Shown here: positions 26,062 to 35,759 of the stretch, in pieces
Layout of the letters: the number at the start of each line of letters is the position of its first letter
How positions within the stretch are numbered: position 1 is the stretch's first letter
The notes under the pieces: generated by a model
What the model saw: the letters and a program-made list of their open reading frames with translations, nothing else
What the model was told of the DNA's origin: nothing
Database searches by the model: none
Position numbers and translations under genes: made by a program
Assembly (NCBI RefSeq): GCF_001792815.1
Contig: NZ_CP017674.1
Coordinates: 1,054,001 to 1,118,000, forward strand
Source of the DNA: Microbacterium sp. BH-3-3-3
GTDB lineage: Bacteria > Actinomycetota > Actinomycetes > Actinomycetales > Microbacteriaceae
Direction of reading: 5' to 3'
DNA: 64,000 nucleotides

Positions 26062-27513
26062 ATGACCACCTCTTCCCCCTCCACCCGTTCCTCCTCGACT
26101 CCGGCGAACCCGCGCTCGCGCGTCATCACCGCGAGCCTCATCGGAACGACGATCGAGTTCTACGATTTCTACGCGTATGCCACCGCGGCGGTGCTCGTCT
26201 TCCCGATCCTCTTCTTCCCCACCGGCAACGAGACCACGTCGCTCCTGCTGTCGTTCAGCGTCTTCGGCGCGGCCATGGTCGCGCGTCCCCTCGGCGCGGT
26301 GGTGTTCGGCCACTTCGGCGACCGGTTCGGCCGCAAGGCCACCCTCGTGGCATCCCTGCTGACGATGGGTGTCGCGACCTTCCTCATCGGCCTGCTCCCC
26401 ACGTTCAACGACATCGGTGTGTGGGCGGCCATCCTGCTGCTGGTGATGCGCCTCGCCCAGGGCTTCGCCCTCGGCGGCGAGTGGTCGGGTGCGGCGCTGG
26501 TCGCGACCGAGAACGCCCCGAAGGGCAAGCGCGCGCTGTTCGGCACCTTCCCGCAGCTGGGTGCCCCGATCGGCTTCATCATCGCCAACGGCGTGTTCCT
26601 CTTCATCAACTTCGCTCTGCCGCACCCCGACGGCACCGCGCAGCGCTCGGCCGAGTTCCTCGCGTGGGGCTGGCGCGTGCCGTTCCTCTTCTCGGCCGTC
26701 ATGGTGATCGTGGGCCTGTGGGTGCGCCTGCGCCTCGTCGAGAGCGAGTCGTTCGCCAAGGCCGAGAAGACCGGCGCGATCAAGAAGTTCCCGCTCGGCG
26801 AAGCGCTGCGCCGCAACTGGAAGCAGCTCATCCTCGGCACGTTCATCATGCTGGCGACGTACGTGCTGTTCTATCTGATGACGAGCTTCACGCTGTCGTA
26901 CGGGACCAAGGCGACCCTCGAGGGCGCGCAGGCCGCGGCCGAGAAGGCCGGCACGCCGTTCGACGCCGCCGCCTACGTTCCCGGCTTGGGCTTCGGCTAC
27001 ACCGACTTCGTGATCATGCAGATCATCGGCGTGGTGTTCTTCGGCATCTTCACGATGCTCTCGGGCCCGATCGCCGACCGCATCGGACGCAAGCGCCTGC
27101 TGATCGGCGTGACACTCGCGATCATCGTGTTCGGCCTGACGTTCTCGTTCTTCCTCGTGCCGCACGCCGACCCCGCGTTCACCCGCGTGCTCGTGCAGTC
27201 GTTCCTCATCGTCGGATTCCTGCTCATGGGCGCGACCTTCGGTCCGATGGGCGCCGTGCTCCCCGAGCTGTTCCCGACGAACGTGCGGTACACGGGCTCG
27301 GCGATCTCGTACAACGTCTCGTCGATCCTCGGCGCGGCTCTGGCACCGATCGTGGCCGTCGCCCTGTGGGCGGCCGGCGACGGAAACCCGTGGCTCGTCG
27401 GCGTCTACCTCTCGGCCATGGGTGTGCTGACGCTCATCGCGCTCGTGCTCTCGCCCGAGACCAAGGACGTCGACTACGACGACAACATCGCCGCCGGAGC
27501 GACCGCGCCGTAA
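26062..27513 (+). CDS. MFS transporter, metabolite:H+ symporter (MHS) type
   Basis: Twelve-helix secondary transporter of 483 residues. The MHS signatures are clear: IGTTIEFYDFYAYATAA in helix 1, GHFGDRFGRKATLV in loop 2-3, RLAQGFALGGEWSGAALV in helix 4 and ELFPTNVRYTGSAISYN near helix 10. Relatives move shikimate, alpha-ketoglutarate, citrate or betaine; specificity cannot be read here. It is monocistronic, with a weak ribosome site, and ends in a GGATGCC-type hairpin. Confidence 0.9.
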   Translation: MTTSSPSTRSSSTPANPRSRVITASLIGTTIEFYDFYAYATAAVLVFPILFFPTGNETTSLLLSFSVFGAAMVARPLGAVVFGHFGDRFGRKATLVASLLTMGVATFLIGLLPTFNDIGVWAAILLLVMRLAQGFALGGEWSGAALVATENAPKGKRALFGTFPQLGAPIGFIIANGVFLFINFALPHPDGTAQRSAEFLAWGWRVPFLFSAVMVIVGLWVRLRLVESESFAKAEKTGAIKKFPLGEALRRNWKQLILGTFIMLATYVLFYLMTSFTLSYGTKATLEGAQAAAEKAGTPFDAAAYVPGLGFGYTDFVIMQIIGVVFFGIFTMLSGPIADRIGRKRLLIGVTLAIIVFGLTFSFFLVPHADPAFTRVLVQSFLIVGFLLMGATFGPMGAVLPELFPTNVRYTGSAISYNVSSILGAALAPIVAVALWAAGDGNPWLVGVYLSAMGVLTLIALVLSPETKDVDYDDNIAAGATAP

Positions 27514-27533
27514 CCGCCGGTTATTCGGAGAGC

Positions 27534-27565
27534 GGATGCCACGGGGCCTGGGCCTCGTGGCATCC
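27534..27565 (+). terminator. Terminator of the MFS gene
   Basis: Inverted repeat of 10 perfect bases (GGATGCCACG / CGTGGCATCC) extending to about 15 pairs with one G-T, 20 bases after the stop. Another stem made of the GGATGCC heptamer. Confidence 0.65.
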
Positions 27566-27619
27566 GTCGTCGCTGCGCGGGGCGGGCGGCGGGGCGGCGG
27601 GCCGGCGAGCGGGCCGGGC

Positions 27620-27706
27620 GGGCCGTACTCCTGAGTTTCCGGCTCCTCGGGACCTGGAAGCACCCGTGCGCGGGGGGAGCGGCCGATTTCTCAGGAGTTT
27701 GGTACA
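27620..27706. repeat. Inverted-end intergenic element, copy A
   Basis: ACTCCTGAG at 27627-27635 and its complement at 27690-27698 enclose 54 bases. Flanking bases of the arms are GTA on the left and a reverse-complement GTACCAA on the right; inside, one arm continues TTTC and the other AAAT. It shares ends and size with copies B (33489-33573) and C (39838-39934). It lies between the MFS gene terminator and the ABC exporter gene. Confidence 0.6.
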
Positions 27707-27784
27707 CGGGCGAGACCAGGTGCCGAGCGGTGTCGGTGGCGCGAGGTACGGTCGAAGCATCCCTTTCTTCTTCCCGAGGTGAGC

Positions 27785-29665
27785 ATGTCCGTTCCCGCTC
27801 CCGCGCGCGGTCGGCGCGGCCGCCGCGTGCCCCAGGGCCCGCGCGCGTCGTTCCGGCAGCTGCTGCCCTTCCTTCTCGAGCACAAGCGCACCCTCGTCGT
27901 CGTCGCTATCTTGAGCGTGCTCGGCGCCGCCACCACCCTGGTGCAGCCGCTGCTGGTGGGCGAGGTCATCCAACGCGTGCAGAACACCGTGCCCCTCGGG
28001 GCGCTGGTCTGGCTGCTCATCGGCTTCGTGGTGCTGTCGTCGCTCATCTCGGGCTACCAGCACTACCTGCTGCAGCGCACCGGCACCGCCGTGGTCTACT
28101 CGAGCCGTCGGCGCCTGATCGCCCGCATCCTGCGCCTTCCGATCAGCGAGTTCGACGCGCGCCGCACGGGTGACCTCGTCTCGCGCGTGGGCACCGACAC
28201 CACGCTGCTGTACGCGGTACTCACGCAGGGACTCGCGGATGCCGTGGGCAACGCCCTCATCCTGGTCGGCGCCGTCATCGCGATGGCCTTCATCGACCCG
28301 CTGCTGCTCGGACTCATCGTCGTCGTGATCGGCGCCTCGATCGCGGTGGTCGTCGGGCTGAGCACGCGCATCCGCGCGGCATCGGCGGTGCAGCAAGAGA
28401 AGGTCGGCGAGCTGTCGTCGGGCGTCGAGCGCGCGGTCGGGTCGATCCGCACCATCCGCGCGGCGGGCGCCACCGAGCGCGAGACCGCCACCGTCACCGA
28501 GACCGCCACCGAGGCCTACGCCGCGGGCGTGCGCATCGCCAAGGTATCGGCCCTCATCGTGCCCGTCGCGGGGATCGCCCTGCAGGTGTCACTGCTCGTC
28601 GTGCTCGGCGTCGGCGGGTTCCGCGTGGCATCCGGAGCCATCGACGTGGCAGCCCTCGTGACGTTCGTCATCTTCCTGTTCCTGCTCGTGCAGCCCCTTG
28701 CCTCGGCGATCGGGGCCATCACGTCGGTCAATCAGGCGCTCGGGGCGCTCGGACGCATCCAAGAGGTGCTCGACCTGCCTCTCGAGGACGACGGCGACCG
28801 CGCCGCCGGGGCGTCGCCGGTGGCGGATGCCGCGGCGATCGAGTTCCGCGACGTGCGGTTCCGCTACCCCGACCACGTCGTCGAGGCCCGCGAGGCCGCG
28901 GCGAGAGAAGCACGCTCGGTGCTCGCCGAGGTGCACCTCGACTCCGCCTCCGCCGACGCCGGCACCGAGGTCGACGACACCGACCGCGAGGTGCTGCGAG
29001 GCGTGTCGTTCACCGTGCCCCGCGGGGCGCGCGTCGCCCTGGTGGGCCCGTCGGGCGCCGGCAAGAGCACGATCCTCTCGCTCGTCGAGCGCTTCTACGA
29101 CCCCACCGGCGGAGCGATCCTCGTCGACGGCGTGGACGCCCGCGACCTCGGACGCGACGCCCTGCGCGCCCGCTTCGGCTACGTCGAGCAGGACGCCCCG
29201 ACGCTCGCCGGCACCATCGCCGACAACCTGCGCCTCGCCTCGCCGTCGGCCTCCGACGCCGACTGCGAGCGCGTGCTGCACGCCGTGAACCTCGGCGACG
29301 TGCTCGAGCGCAATCCGCTGGGCGTCGACGCGCCCGTCGGCGAGGACGGCGTCATGCTCTCGGGCGGCGAGCGTCAGCGCCTCGCGATCGCGCGAGCATT
29401 GCTGGCCGCTCCCCCGGTGCTGCTGCTCGACGAATCGACCTCGTCGCTCGACGGCGTCAACGAGCAGCGCATGCGCGAAGCCATCGACGCCGTCGCCACC
29501 GACCGCACGCTGCTGGTCATCGCGCACCGCCTGTCGACGGTCGTCGACAGCGACGTGATCGTGGTGCTCGAGAACGGCCGCGTCGTCGGACAGGGCACGC
29601 ACAGCGAGCTGGTGGCATCCACCCCGCTCTACCGCGATCTGGCGAAGCACCAGCTGCTGGTGTGA
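27785..29665 (+). CDS. ABC transporter, fused membrane domain and ATPase (exporter type)
   Basis: Half-transporter of 626 residues, probably acting as a homodimer for efflux of lipids, peptides or drugs. Six helices span about residues 35-330. The ATPase has Walker A GPSGAGKST, Q-loop YVEQDAPTLAGTI, signature MLSGGERQR, Walker B VLLLDEST and the switch AHRLST. Between the A-loop strand (FRDVRFRYP) and Walker A there is an extra Ala/Glu-rich insert of about 40 residues that typical members lack. ATG at 27785 is preceded by GAGGTGAG; an in-frame GTG six bases earlier is possible. Confidence 0.9.
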   Translation: MSVPAPARGRRGRRVPQGPRASFRQLLPFLLEHKRTLVVVAILSVLGAATTLVQPLLVGEVIQRVQNTVPLGALVWLLIGFVVLSSLISGYQHYLLQRTGTAVVYSSRRRLIARILRLPISEFDARRTGDLVSRVGTDTTLLYAVLTQGLADAVGNALILVGAVIAMAFIDPLLLGLIVVVIGASIAVVVGLSTRIRAASAVQQEKVGELSSGVERAVGSIRTIRAAGATERETATVTETATEAYAAGVRIAKVSALIVPVAGIALQVSLLVVLGVGGFRVASGAIDVAALVTFVIFLFLLVQPLASAIGAITSVNQALGALGRIQEVLDLPLEDDGDRAAGASPVADAAAIEFRDVRFRYPDHVVEAREAAAREARSVLAEVHLDSASADAGTEVDDTDREVLRGVSFTVPRGARVALVGPSGAGKSTILSLVERFYDPTGGAILVDGVDARDLGRDALRARFGYVEQDAPTLAGTIADNLRLASPSASDADCERVLHAVNLGDVLERNPLGVDAPVGEDGVMLSGGERQRLAIARALLAAPPVLLLDESTSSLDGVNEQRMREAIDAVATDRTLLVIAHRLSTVVDSDVIVVLENGRVVGQGTHSELVASTPLYRDLAKHQLLV

Positions 29666-29778
29666 GGGCGGCGGCTCGGCCGGAAGCGGAGTCGCCCTCC
29701 GCGCGGTGGCGCGGTGCGCGAGCGCTCCGCCGGCGCCGAGACCTGAGCCTCCGCTCGCGTCCCCGGCACGCGCACATG

Positions 29779-29819
29779 CCGATGCCCCTCGCGCGCGCCA
29801 AGAGCGGGAGGGGCATCGG
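29779..29819. terminator. Bidirectional terminator between ABC exporter and pckG
   Basis: Perfect 12-bp repeat CCGATGCCCCTC/GAGGGGCATCGG with a 17-base loop, lying between two convergent genes. Confidence 0.65.
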
Positions 29820-29857
29820 AGTCGGGGCTCGTCTCGCGGCGCGGGACGAGCGGGGGC

Positions 29858-31741
29858 TCAGGCGCGCTGCAAGCGGTAGCGGAGCGCGGCGAGCTCGGCG
29901 CGCAGGGCGGCCGGAAGGTGGCTGCCGAACGTGTCGTAGAACTCCTCGGTGAGGTCGGCCTCGGCGAGCCACGAAGCGCGGTCGATCGAGAACAGCTCGT
30001 CGAGGTCGGCGGCCGGCAGGTCCAGACCCGACAGCTGCAGATCCTCGATGCGCGGAAGGCGACCGATGGGGCTCTCGACGGCATCGACCTGACCGTCGAC
30101 GCGGCGGATGATCCAGTCGATCACGCGGGCGTTGTCTCCGAAGCCGGGCCAGAGGAAGCGTCCGTCGTCGCCCTTGCGGAACCAGTTGACCTGGAAGATG
30201 CGCGGTGCGCGGTCGAAACGCAGCTTCTGGCCGACGGAGAGCCAGTGGCCGAAGTAGTCGCCCATGTTGTAGCCGCAGAACGGGAGCATGGCGAAGGGGT
30301 CGCGACGCAGCTCGCCGACCGTGCCCTCCTGCGCGGCCGTCTTCTCGGACGACACCGTCGAGCCGATGAAGACGCCGTGCGACCAGTCGGTGGCCTCGAC
30401 CACGAGCGGCACGTTCGTGGCGCGTCGGCCGCCGAACAGGATGACGTCGAGCGGCACGCCCTGGGGAGCCTCCCAGTCCTCGGCGATCTGCGGGCACTGC
30501 GCGGCGCCGACCGTGAAGCGGGAGTTGGGATGCGCGGCGGGTCGGCCCGAGGCGGGCGTCCAGGGGTTGCCCTCCCAGTCGGTGAGGTGCGGGGGCGCCT
30601 CGTCGGTCAGTCCCTCCCACCAGACGTCTCCGTCGGGGCGGAGCGCGACGTTGGTGAAGATCGTGTTGCCCCAGAGCGTCTCGATGGCGGTGACGTTGGT
30701 CGACTCGCCCGTGCCCGGTGCGACACCGAAGAAGCCGGCCTCGGGGTTGATGGCCCAGAGGCGCCCGTCTTCTCCCGGACGGATCCAGGTGATGTCGTCA
30801 CCGAGGGTCTCGACGCGCCAGCCGGGGATGGTGGGGCGGAGCATGGCGAGGTTGGTCTTGCCGCAGGCCGAGGGGAAAGCGGCGGCCACGTGGTACGCCT
30901 TGCCCTTCGGGTCGATCACGCGGATGAGCAGCATGTGCTCCGCGAGCCAGCCCTCGTCGCGGCCGATGACCGACGCGATGCGCAGGGCGAAGCACTTCTT
31001 CGCCAGGATCGCGTTCCCGCCGTAGCCCGAGCCGAACGACCACACCTCGAGGGTGTCGGGGAAGTGCACGATGTACTTCTCGTCGTTGCAGGGCCACGCG
31101 ACGTCGTCCTGACCGGCGGTGAGCGGCGCTCCGACCGAGTGCACGGTCTTGACCCACGGTGCCCCGGCGGCGATCTGCTCGGTGACGGCCGTGCCGACGC
31201 GCGTCATCACACCGATGGATGCCACGGCGTAGGCGCTGTCGGTGATCTGCACGCCGATGTGGCTGAGGGGGCCGCCGACCGCGCCCATCGAGAAGGGCAC
31301 GACGTACATCGTGCGCCCGCGCATCGAACCCTCGAAGACGCCGTTCAACGTCTCGCGGATCTCGGCCGGGGCGATCCAGTTGTTGGTGGGCCCGGCATCC
31401 TCTTCGCTCTCGGAGGCGATGTAGGTGCGCGACTCGAGACGGGCGACGTCGCCGGGGTGCGAGCGGGCCAGGTACGAACCCGGACGCCACTCGGGGTTGA
31501 GCTTGATGAGCTTGCCCTCGTCGACCATCTCGCGCAGCAGGGCGTCGTTCTCGGCGGCCGAGCCGTCGACCCAGTGGATGCGGTCGGGCTGCGTGAGGGC
31601 GGCGACCTGGTCGACCCACGCGGTCAGCGCGGCGAGACCCGGGCCCTCGACGGCCGGACGCACGCCGTGACCGGCACGAGGGGCGCGGGTGGGGGACGCG
31701 GCGTTGCGCGGGGTGGAGCTGAAGATGTCGGCGAGTGCCAT
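29858..31741 (-). CDS. pckG: Phosphoenolpyruvate carboxykinase (GTP)
   Basis: Interconverts oxaloacetate and PEP with GTP, feeding gluconeogenesis. The 627 residues include the GTP-PEPCK phosphate loop with its reactive Cys, [13 protein letters not shown], the metal site [20 protein letters not shown] and the GTP-binding [14 protein letters not shown]. Length fits the GTP type. The ATG at 31739-31741 has GAGGAGA upstream. It diverges from a RamB-like regulator gene; in Corynebacterium RamB controls acetate and gluconeogenic genes, so local control is plausible. Confidence 0.97.
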   Translation of the reverse strand: MALADIFSSTPRNAASPTRAPRAGHGVRPAVEGPGLAALTAWVDQVAALTQPDRIHWVDGSAAENDALLREMVDEGKLIKLNPEWRPGSYLARSHPGDVARLESRTYIASESEEDAGPTNNWIAPAEIRETLNGVFEGSMRGRTMYVVPFSMGAVGGPLSHIGVQITDSAYAVASIGVMTRVGTAVTEQIAAGAPWVKTVHSVGAPLTAGQDDVAWPCNDEKYIVHFPDTLEVWSFGSGYGGNAILAKKCFALRIASVIGRDEGWLAEHMLLIRVIDPKGKAYHVAAAFPSACGKTNLAMLRPTIPGWRVETLGDDITWIRPGEDGRLWAINPEAGFFGVAPGTGESTNVTAIETLWGNTIFTNVALRPDGDVWWEGLTDEAPPHLTDWEGNPWTPASGRPAAHPNSRFTVGAAQCPQIAEDWEAPQGVPLDVILFGGRRATNVPLVVEATDWSHGVFIGSTVSSEKTAAQEGTVGELRRDPFAMLPFCGYNMGDYFGHWLSVGQKLRFDRAPRIFQVNWFRKGDDGRFLWPGFGDNARVIDWIIRRVDGQVDAVESPIGRLPRIEDLQLSGLDLPAADLDELFSIDRASWLAEADLTEEFYDTFGSHLPAALRAELAALRYRLQRA

Positions 31742-31858
31742 GTCGTTCTCCTCGGTTGAGAGCGAAATCGGTGGTCTTCCTCCATGGTGCGGGTGCGTGC
31801 GGGTTCTTTCCGGCGAAATCAGCAGCAAGAATCGGCATTCTTTCGATATGGTCAAGGA
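31742..31858. promoter_or_regulatory. Divergent pckG/ramB-like control region
   Basis: A TATGGT hexamer at 31847-31852 lies six bases before the regulator's ATG, the spacing of a leaderless promoter. TTCTTTC occurs twice (31804-31810 and 31838-31844), and GAAATC also occurs twice. These repeats could be regulator sites. I do not find the RamB motif described in Corynebacterium. Confidence 0.35.
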
Positions 31859-33298
31859 ATGGCATCGTCGTTCGAACTCACCACCCTGGGGCATCGCATC
31901 CGGCACCACCGCCTCGCCCGGGGATACACGCTCGACGAGCTCGGCGCGATGGTCGGAGTCGCCGGCAGCCAGCTGAGTCTCATCGAGAACGGCAAACGCG
32001 AACCCAAGCTCTCTCTGCTGCAGCAGATCGCGGGCGCGACCGAGACCGACGTCGCCGAGCTGCTGTCGAACGAGCCGCCGAACCGGCGGGCCGCCCTCGA
32101 GATCGAGCTCGACCGGGCGCAGACCAGTCCGTTCTTCCGGCAGCTCGGCATCCCCCCGATGAAGGTCACCAAGGGCACCAGCGACGACACGATCGAGGCC
32201 GTGCTGGGCCTGCACCGGGAACTCCAGCGCCGCGAGCGCGAGACGATCGCGAGCCCCGAAGAGGCCCGGCGCGCCAACACCGAGCTGCGCCTGCGCATGC
32301 GCTCCACCGACAACCACCTGCCGGAGATCGAGCGCCTCGCCGAGAAGCAGCTCAAGGCCGCCGGACACACCACGGGGGCCCTCACGCACCGCACGGTCAG
32401 CATCATGGCCGAGCAGCTGGGCTTCGAGCTCATCTACGTCAGCGACCTGCCGCACTCGGCCCGTTCGGTCACCGACCTCGAGAACGGCCGCGTGTACCTG
32501 CCGCCGGCCTCGATCCCCGGCGGCCACGGCCTGCGCTCGATGGCTCTGCAGGCGATGGCGCACCGCCTGCTGGGGCACCGCCCACCCACCGATTACGCCG
32601 ACTTCCTGCAGCAGCGTCTCGAGATCAACTACTACGCCGCGTGCTGCCTCATGCCCGAGACGAGCGCGGTCGCCTTCCTCTCGCAGGCGAAGCGCGACCG
32701 CAACCTCGCCGTCGAGGACTTCCGCGACGCGTTCGGGGTGACCCACGAGGCGGCGGCCATGCGCATGACGAACCTCACGACGGCGCACCTCGGCATTCGG
32801 CTGCACTTCATGCGCGTCGACGGCGACGGGGCGATCTCGCGCGTGTACGAGAACGACGGCCTCCCCCTGCCCACCGACGTCACCGGGTCGGTCGAGGGAC
32901 AGATCGTGTGCAAGAAGTTCTCGGCGCGCTCGGCCTTCGACGAGCACAACCGCACCACCGAGCACTACCAGTACACCGACACCCCGGCCGGAACCTTCTG
33001 GTGCTCGACCCAGACCGGCAGCACCTCGGCCGGCGACTTCTCGATCACCGTGGGCGTGCCGTTCGACGACGCCCGGTGGTTCCGCGGACGCGAGACCAGC
33101 ACGCGCGGCATCTCACGCTGCCCCGACGAATCGTGCTGCCGCCGCCCCGACGCCGAGGCCGCCGAGCGGTGGCAGGGCAAGGCCTGGCCGAGCGCCCGAG
33201 TGCACCAGTACATGTTCTCGCCGCTCCCCCGCGGCATGTTCCCGGGCGTCGACGATGCCGAGGTCTTCGCGTTCCTCGATCGTCACGCCGACGGCTGA
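31859..33298 (+). CDS. RamB/PrpR-like short-chain fatty acid regulator
   Basis: DNA-binding regulator of the ScfR group, 479 residues. An N-terminal Cro/C1 helix-turn-helix ([27 protein letters not shown]) is followed by a helical linker, an IrrE/M78-like domain in which the peptidase HEXXH is degenerate (MAHRLLGH), and the C-terminal fatty-acyl sensing domain. A Cys-rich stretch, CPDESCC, lies near residue 423. Relatives control acetate, glyoxylate or propionate metabolism; divergence from pckG supports a carbon-control role. Start at 31859 has an AAGGA directly abutting the ATG, which fits a leaderless start better than ribosome-site initiation. Confidence 0.82.
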   Translation: MASSFELTTLGHRIRHHRLARGYTLDELGAMVGVAGSQLSLIENGKREPKLSLLQQIAGATETDVAELLSNEPPNRRAALEIELDRAQTSPFFRQLGIPPMKVTKGTSDDTIEAVLGLHRELQRRERETIASPEEARRANTELRLRMRSTDNHLPEIERLAEKQLKAAGHTTGALTHRTVSIMAEQLGFELIYVSDLPHSARSVTDLENGRVYLPPASIPGGHGLRSMALQAMAHRLLGHRPPTDYADFLQQRLEINYYAACCLMPETSAVAFLSQAKRDRNLAVEDFRDAFGVTHEAAAMRMTNLTTAHLGIRLHFMRVDGDGAISRVYENDGLPLPTDVTGSVEGQIVCKKFSARSAFDEHNRTTEHYQYTDTPAGTFWCSTQTGSTSAGDFSITVGVPFDDARWFRGRETSTRGISRCPDESCCRRPDAEAAERWQGKAWPSARVHQYMFSPLPRGMFPGVDDAEVFAFLDRHADG

Positions 33299-33488
33299 GG
33301 CGGGTCTTCGCGCGGGCCGTCGGCACGACTCCGGCAACGGCGAGCGAGCGGTACGCGTGAGGACCGGGTCGTCGGTTCTGCCGGAGTCGTGCATCGGCGC
33401 CGGCCGACGGCGGCGCGACCCGGGCTCTTCGTGGGGCGCCGGGTCGCTTCGCGAGAGCCGGCGGCACGAGCCCGGTGCCGGGGCGTGC

Positions 33489-33573
33489 GTGCCGAACTCC
33501 TGAGTTTCGGTTCGGTTTGGCCCTCAGATGCCTCGCGTCACCCGAACGGTGAAGAAGCTCAGGAGTTCGGCAC
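33489..33573. repeat. Inverted-end intergenic element, copy B
   Basis: The best copy: 16 perfect bases GTGCCGAACTCCTGAG at 33489-33504 and the exact complement at 33558-33573, enclosing 53 bases. Shares CCGAACTCCTGAG ends with copies A and C. Confidence 0.7.
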
Positions 33574-33747
33574 GGCGTGCACTGCGGGCCGTGGGCGGTC
33601 CGGCGGAGCTGAGCCGCTTCCGCCGCACGTGCGGGAGCGTGGACTCGACCGCGGGTGGCCGCCGCGCGCACCGCGGGTCGGCCGGAGAGGCAGAGGGGGC
33701 CTCGGAGACGAAATCCAAACGTCACACGGATGGACAGTTCACGAAAA

Positions 33748-33760
33748 GTAAAAGATTTAC
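33748..33760. promoter_or_regulatory. Candidate operator upstream of the NMT1-type importer operon
   Basis: GTAAA-AGA-TTTAC, a 5-bp inverted repeat in a region of low GC, 37 bases before the lipoprotein ATG. The distal LacI-family gene of the operon could act here. Site identity is a guess. Confidence 0.3.
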
Positions 33761-33796
33761 ATTTGCGGGACACCCACCCATACGGAGGCTCCCACC

Positions 33797-34924
33797 ATGC
33801 CCCACCTTCGCACCGTCCTCGTTCCGTCCGCCGCCCCGACCGTCCGCGAAACCACGCCGACCCGCCGCCGTCGCCGCGCCGCCCTCGCCGCCACCGGCGT
33901 CATCGCCCTGGCCCTCGCCGTCTCAGGCTGCGCCTCGCCCGCGGCATCCTCCGCCCCCACCTCCGCCGGCTCCTTCGGCACCGCCAGCGTCGCCCTCAGT
34001 TGGATCAAGAACTACGAATTCGCCGGCTACTACTTCGCCGAAGACGAAAACGACTACAGCGACGCCGGCTTCGACACGGTCGACCTGATCGCGGGGGGCG
34101 GCAACACGAACCCCTGGGACCTCGTGCTCTCGGGACAGGCGCAGATCGGCCTGGCATCCGACCTGACCGGCATCACCGGGGCGATCAACGACGGTGCCGG
34201 ACTCAAGGTCATCGGCGCGCAGTTCGTGAAGAACCCCGTGGGCTTCGTCTCGCTGGCGAAGAACCCCATCCGCACGGTCGCCGATCTGAAGGGCAAGCGC
34301 ATCGGCGTCGACGCCGGCGGCAAGCTCGCCGTCGAAGCCGTCCTCAAGGCCAACGACCTCCCCGCCGACACCGTCGAATTCGTCTCGGTGCCCAACGGGG
34401 TCGACCCCCTCATGAACGGTGAGGTCGATGCCCTCATCGGGTTCCTCACCAACTACCCGATCGCGGTGAAGAACGCTGGCGGAGATGTCGTGACCATGTC
34501 GTTCGCCGACGCCAACTACGCCCAGTTCGGCGACGCCGTCGTGGTCAGCGACACCGAACTCGCCGAGAACCGCGACGAGCTGAAGGCCATCATGAAGGCC
34601 AGCATCCAGGGCTGGAACTCCGCCCTCGACCAGGGCACGGATGCCATCGCCGACATCGCCATGAAGCACGGCGGCACCGACAACGGACTCGACCGCCAGC
34701 TGCAGGTCGACTCCGCCGCCGTGCTGCCGTCGTTCATGCTCACGCCCGACACCGTGAAGAACGGCATCTTCACCCTGACACCCGCGCTCATCGACCAAGC
34801 CGTGGCCTCGCTCGCCGCGGCCGGGATCACGGCTGACCCGAGCATGTTCGACACGTCGCTGCTCGAAGAGGTGTATGCCGAGAACCCCGACCTGATCCCC
34901 GGCTACACCGTTCCGGCATCCTGA
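33797..34924 (+). CDS. NMT1/THI5-type substrate-binding lipoprotein
   Basis: Extracellular binding protein of an ABC importer, 375 residues. A long polar N-terminus precedes a hydrophobic signal with lipobox AVSGC. The mature domain begins VALSWIKNYEFAGYYFAED, the NMT1/THI5 pattern, and has GGGNTNPWDLVLSGQAQIG and DLKGKRIGVDAGGK. Characterised relatives bind pyrimidine thiamin precursors (ThiY) or riboflavin (RibY). Context argues against simple thiamin salvage: there is no TPP riboswitch and the operon includes a cyclohydrolase paralogue. ATG is preceded by GGAGG. First gene of a seven-gene operon. Confidence 0.85.
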   Translation: MPHLRTVLVPSAAPTVRETTPTRRRRRAALAATGVIALALAVSGCASPAASSAPTSAGSFGTASVALSWIKNYEFAGYYFAEDENDYSDAGFDTVDLIAGGGNTNPWDLVLSGQAQIGLASDLTGITGAINDGAGLKVIGAQFVKNPVGFVSLAKNPIRTVADLKGKRIGVDAGGKLAVEAVLKANDLPADTVEFVSVPNGVDPLMNGEVDALIGFLTNYPIAVKNAGGDVVTMSFADANYAQFGDAVVVSDTELAENRDELKAIMKASIQGWNSALDQGTDAIADIAMKHGGTDNGLDRQLQVDSAAVLPSFMLTPDTVKNGIFTLTPALIDQAVASLAAAGITADPSMFDTSLLEEVYAENPDLIPGYTVPAS

Positions 34925-34961
34925 TCGTCGCCCACCCACCGAGCCGAGAGGACGCCACGTC

Positions 34962-35759
34962 ATGATCCCGACTCCCCTGCGCGGCGTCCTCTTCGGCACC
35001 GCCGGCCTGGCCGTGCTCGTGGCGGCCTGGCACATCGTCGCCGTGACGGTGTACCAACGCGCCAACGGCAGCGCCGGGCCGGTTCCCCCGCCCCTCCCGG
35101 TCGTCGCCCGAGCGGTGAGCGGCCTGATCGGCGGCTCATACGCCGAAGGGCTCGCCGCGACCGCCGGGGCGGCGCTCACCGGCTACGCGGTGGCGGTCGT
35201 GATCGCCCTGGGTCTCGGCATCCTGGTCATGATCTCACCCCCGCTCGGGCCCTTCGCCTCGCAACTGGGCGTCGTGGCCGCGTGTGCGCCGGCCGCCGCC
35301 ATCGCCCCGATCGTGGTCCTGCTGAGCCCCTCGGGCAGCCGCGCCGTGAGCGTCGTGCTCGCGCTGCTCGCGGTGGAGTTCCCGCTGATCATCGGCGTGC
35401 TGCTCGGGCTGCGCTCGGCCGCGCCCGCCCAGCTCGACCTGGTGCACGCCTACGGCGGCGGCGCGTGGACGGCGATTCGCAAGGTGCGCGTGATCTCGGC
35501 GATCCCCGCGCTGTTGGCCGCCCTCAAACTGGCCGCCCCCGCAGCCTTCCTCGGCGCGATGACCGGCGAGTTCTTCACCGTCGGGGTGGACGAGGGCGCG
35601 GGCCGGCTCCTCATCTCGCAGCAGTACGTCGGCGACTACACCGGCATGTGGGCGATCGCCCTGCTCGCCACGGTCGTCTCGGCCCTCGGCTACGGCGCGG
35701 TCGCCGGCCTCGGCCGCCTTCTCGCCCCCTGGACCTCGCACACCGGGAGCCTCCGATGA
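34962..35759 (+). CDS. ABC importer permease (ThiX/SsuC type), first
   Basis: Membrane subunit of 265 residues with about six helices. The ATPase-docking EAA loop is visible as LDLVHAYGGGAWTAIRKVRV. It has a GAGAGGACG ribosome site 12 bases upstream, and its stop overlaps the next permease start (ATGA). Together with that permease it would form a heterodimer, unlike the single permease gene of typical ThiXYZ. Confidence 0.88.
   Translation: MIPTPLRGVLFGTAGLAVLVAAWHIVAVTVYQRANGSAGPVPPPLPVVARAVSGLIGGSYAEGLAATAGAALTGYAVAVVIALGLGILVMISPPLGPFASQLGVVAACAPAAAIAPIVVLLSPSGSRAVSVVLALLAVEFPLIIGVLLGLRSAAPAQLDLVHAYGGGAWTAIRKVRVISAIPALLAALKLAAPAAFLGAMTGEFFTVGVDEGAGRLLISQQYVGDYTGMWAIALLATVVSALGYGAVAGLGRLLAPWTSHTGSLR

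Larger units (their letters stand above)
33299..33796. other. Intergenic region with inverted element B and AT-rich palindrome
   Basis: No gene is supported over these 498 bases; reading frames here have no recognisable protein. It holds the 85-bp inverted-end element (33489-33573) and, near the 3' end, an unusually AT-rich tract with the palindrome GTAAA-AGA-TTTAC, followed by GGAGG at 33782-33786 for the next gene. No TPP riboswitch is seen although the next gene is NMT1/THI5-like. Confidence 0.6.

Noticed and set aside
31742..32965. A 1035-residue reading frame extending pckG upstream
   Set aside because: The extension is antisense to the RamB-like gene; the true start at 31741 has a good ribosome site and gives the family length.
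33574..33796. TPP riboswitch expected before the NMT1/THI5-type importer
   Set aside because: None of the conserved TPP-box segments is present. The CTGAG bases in the nearby inverted element belong to the repeat family.
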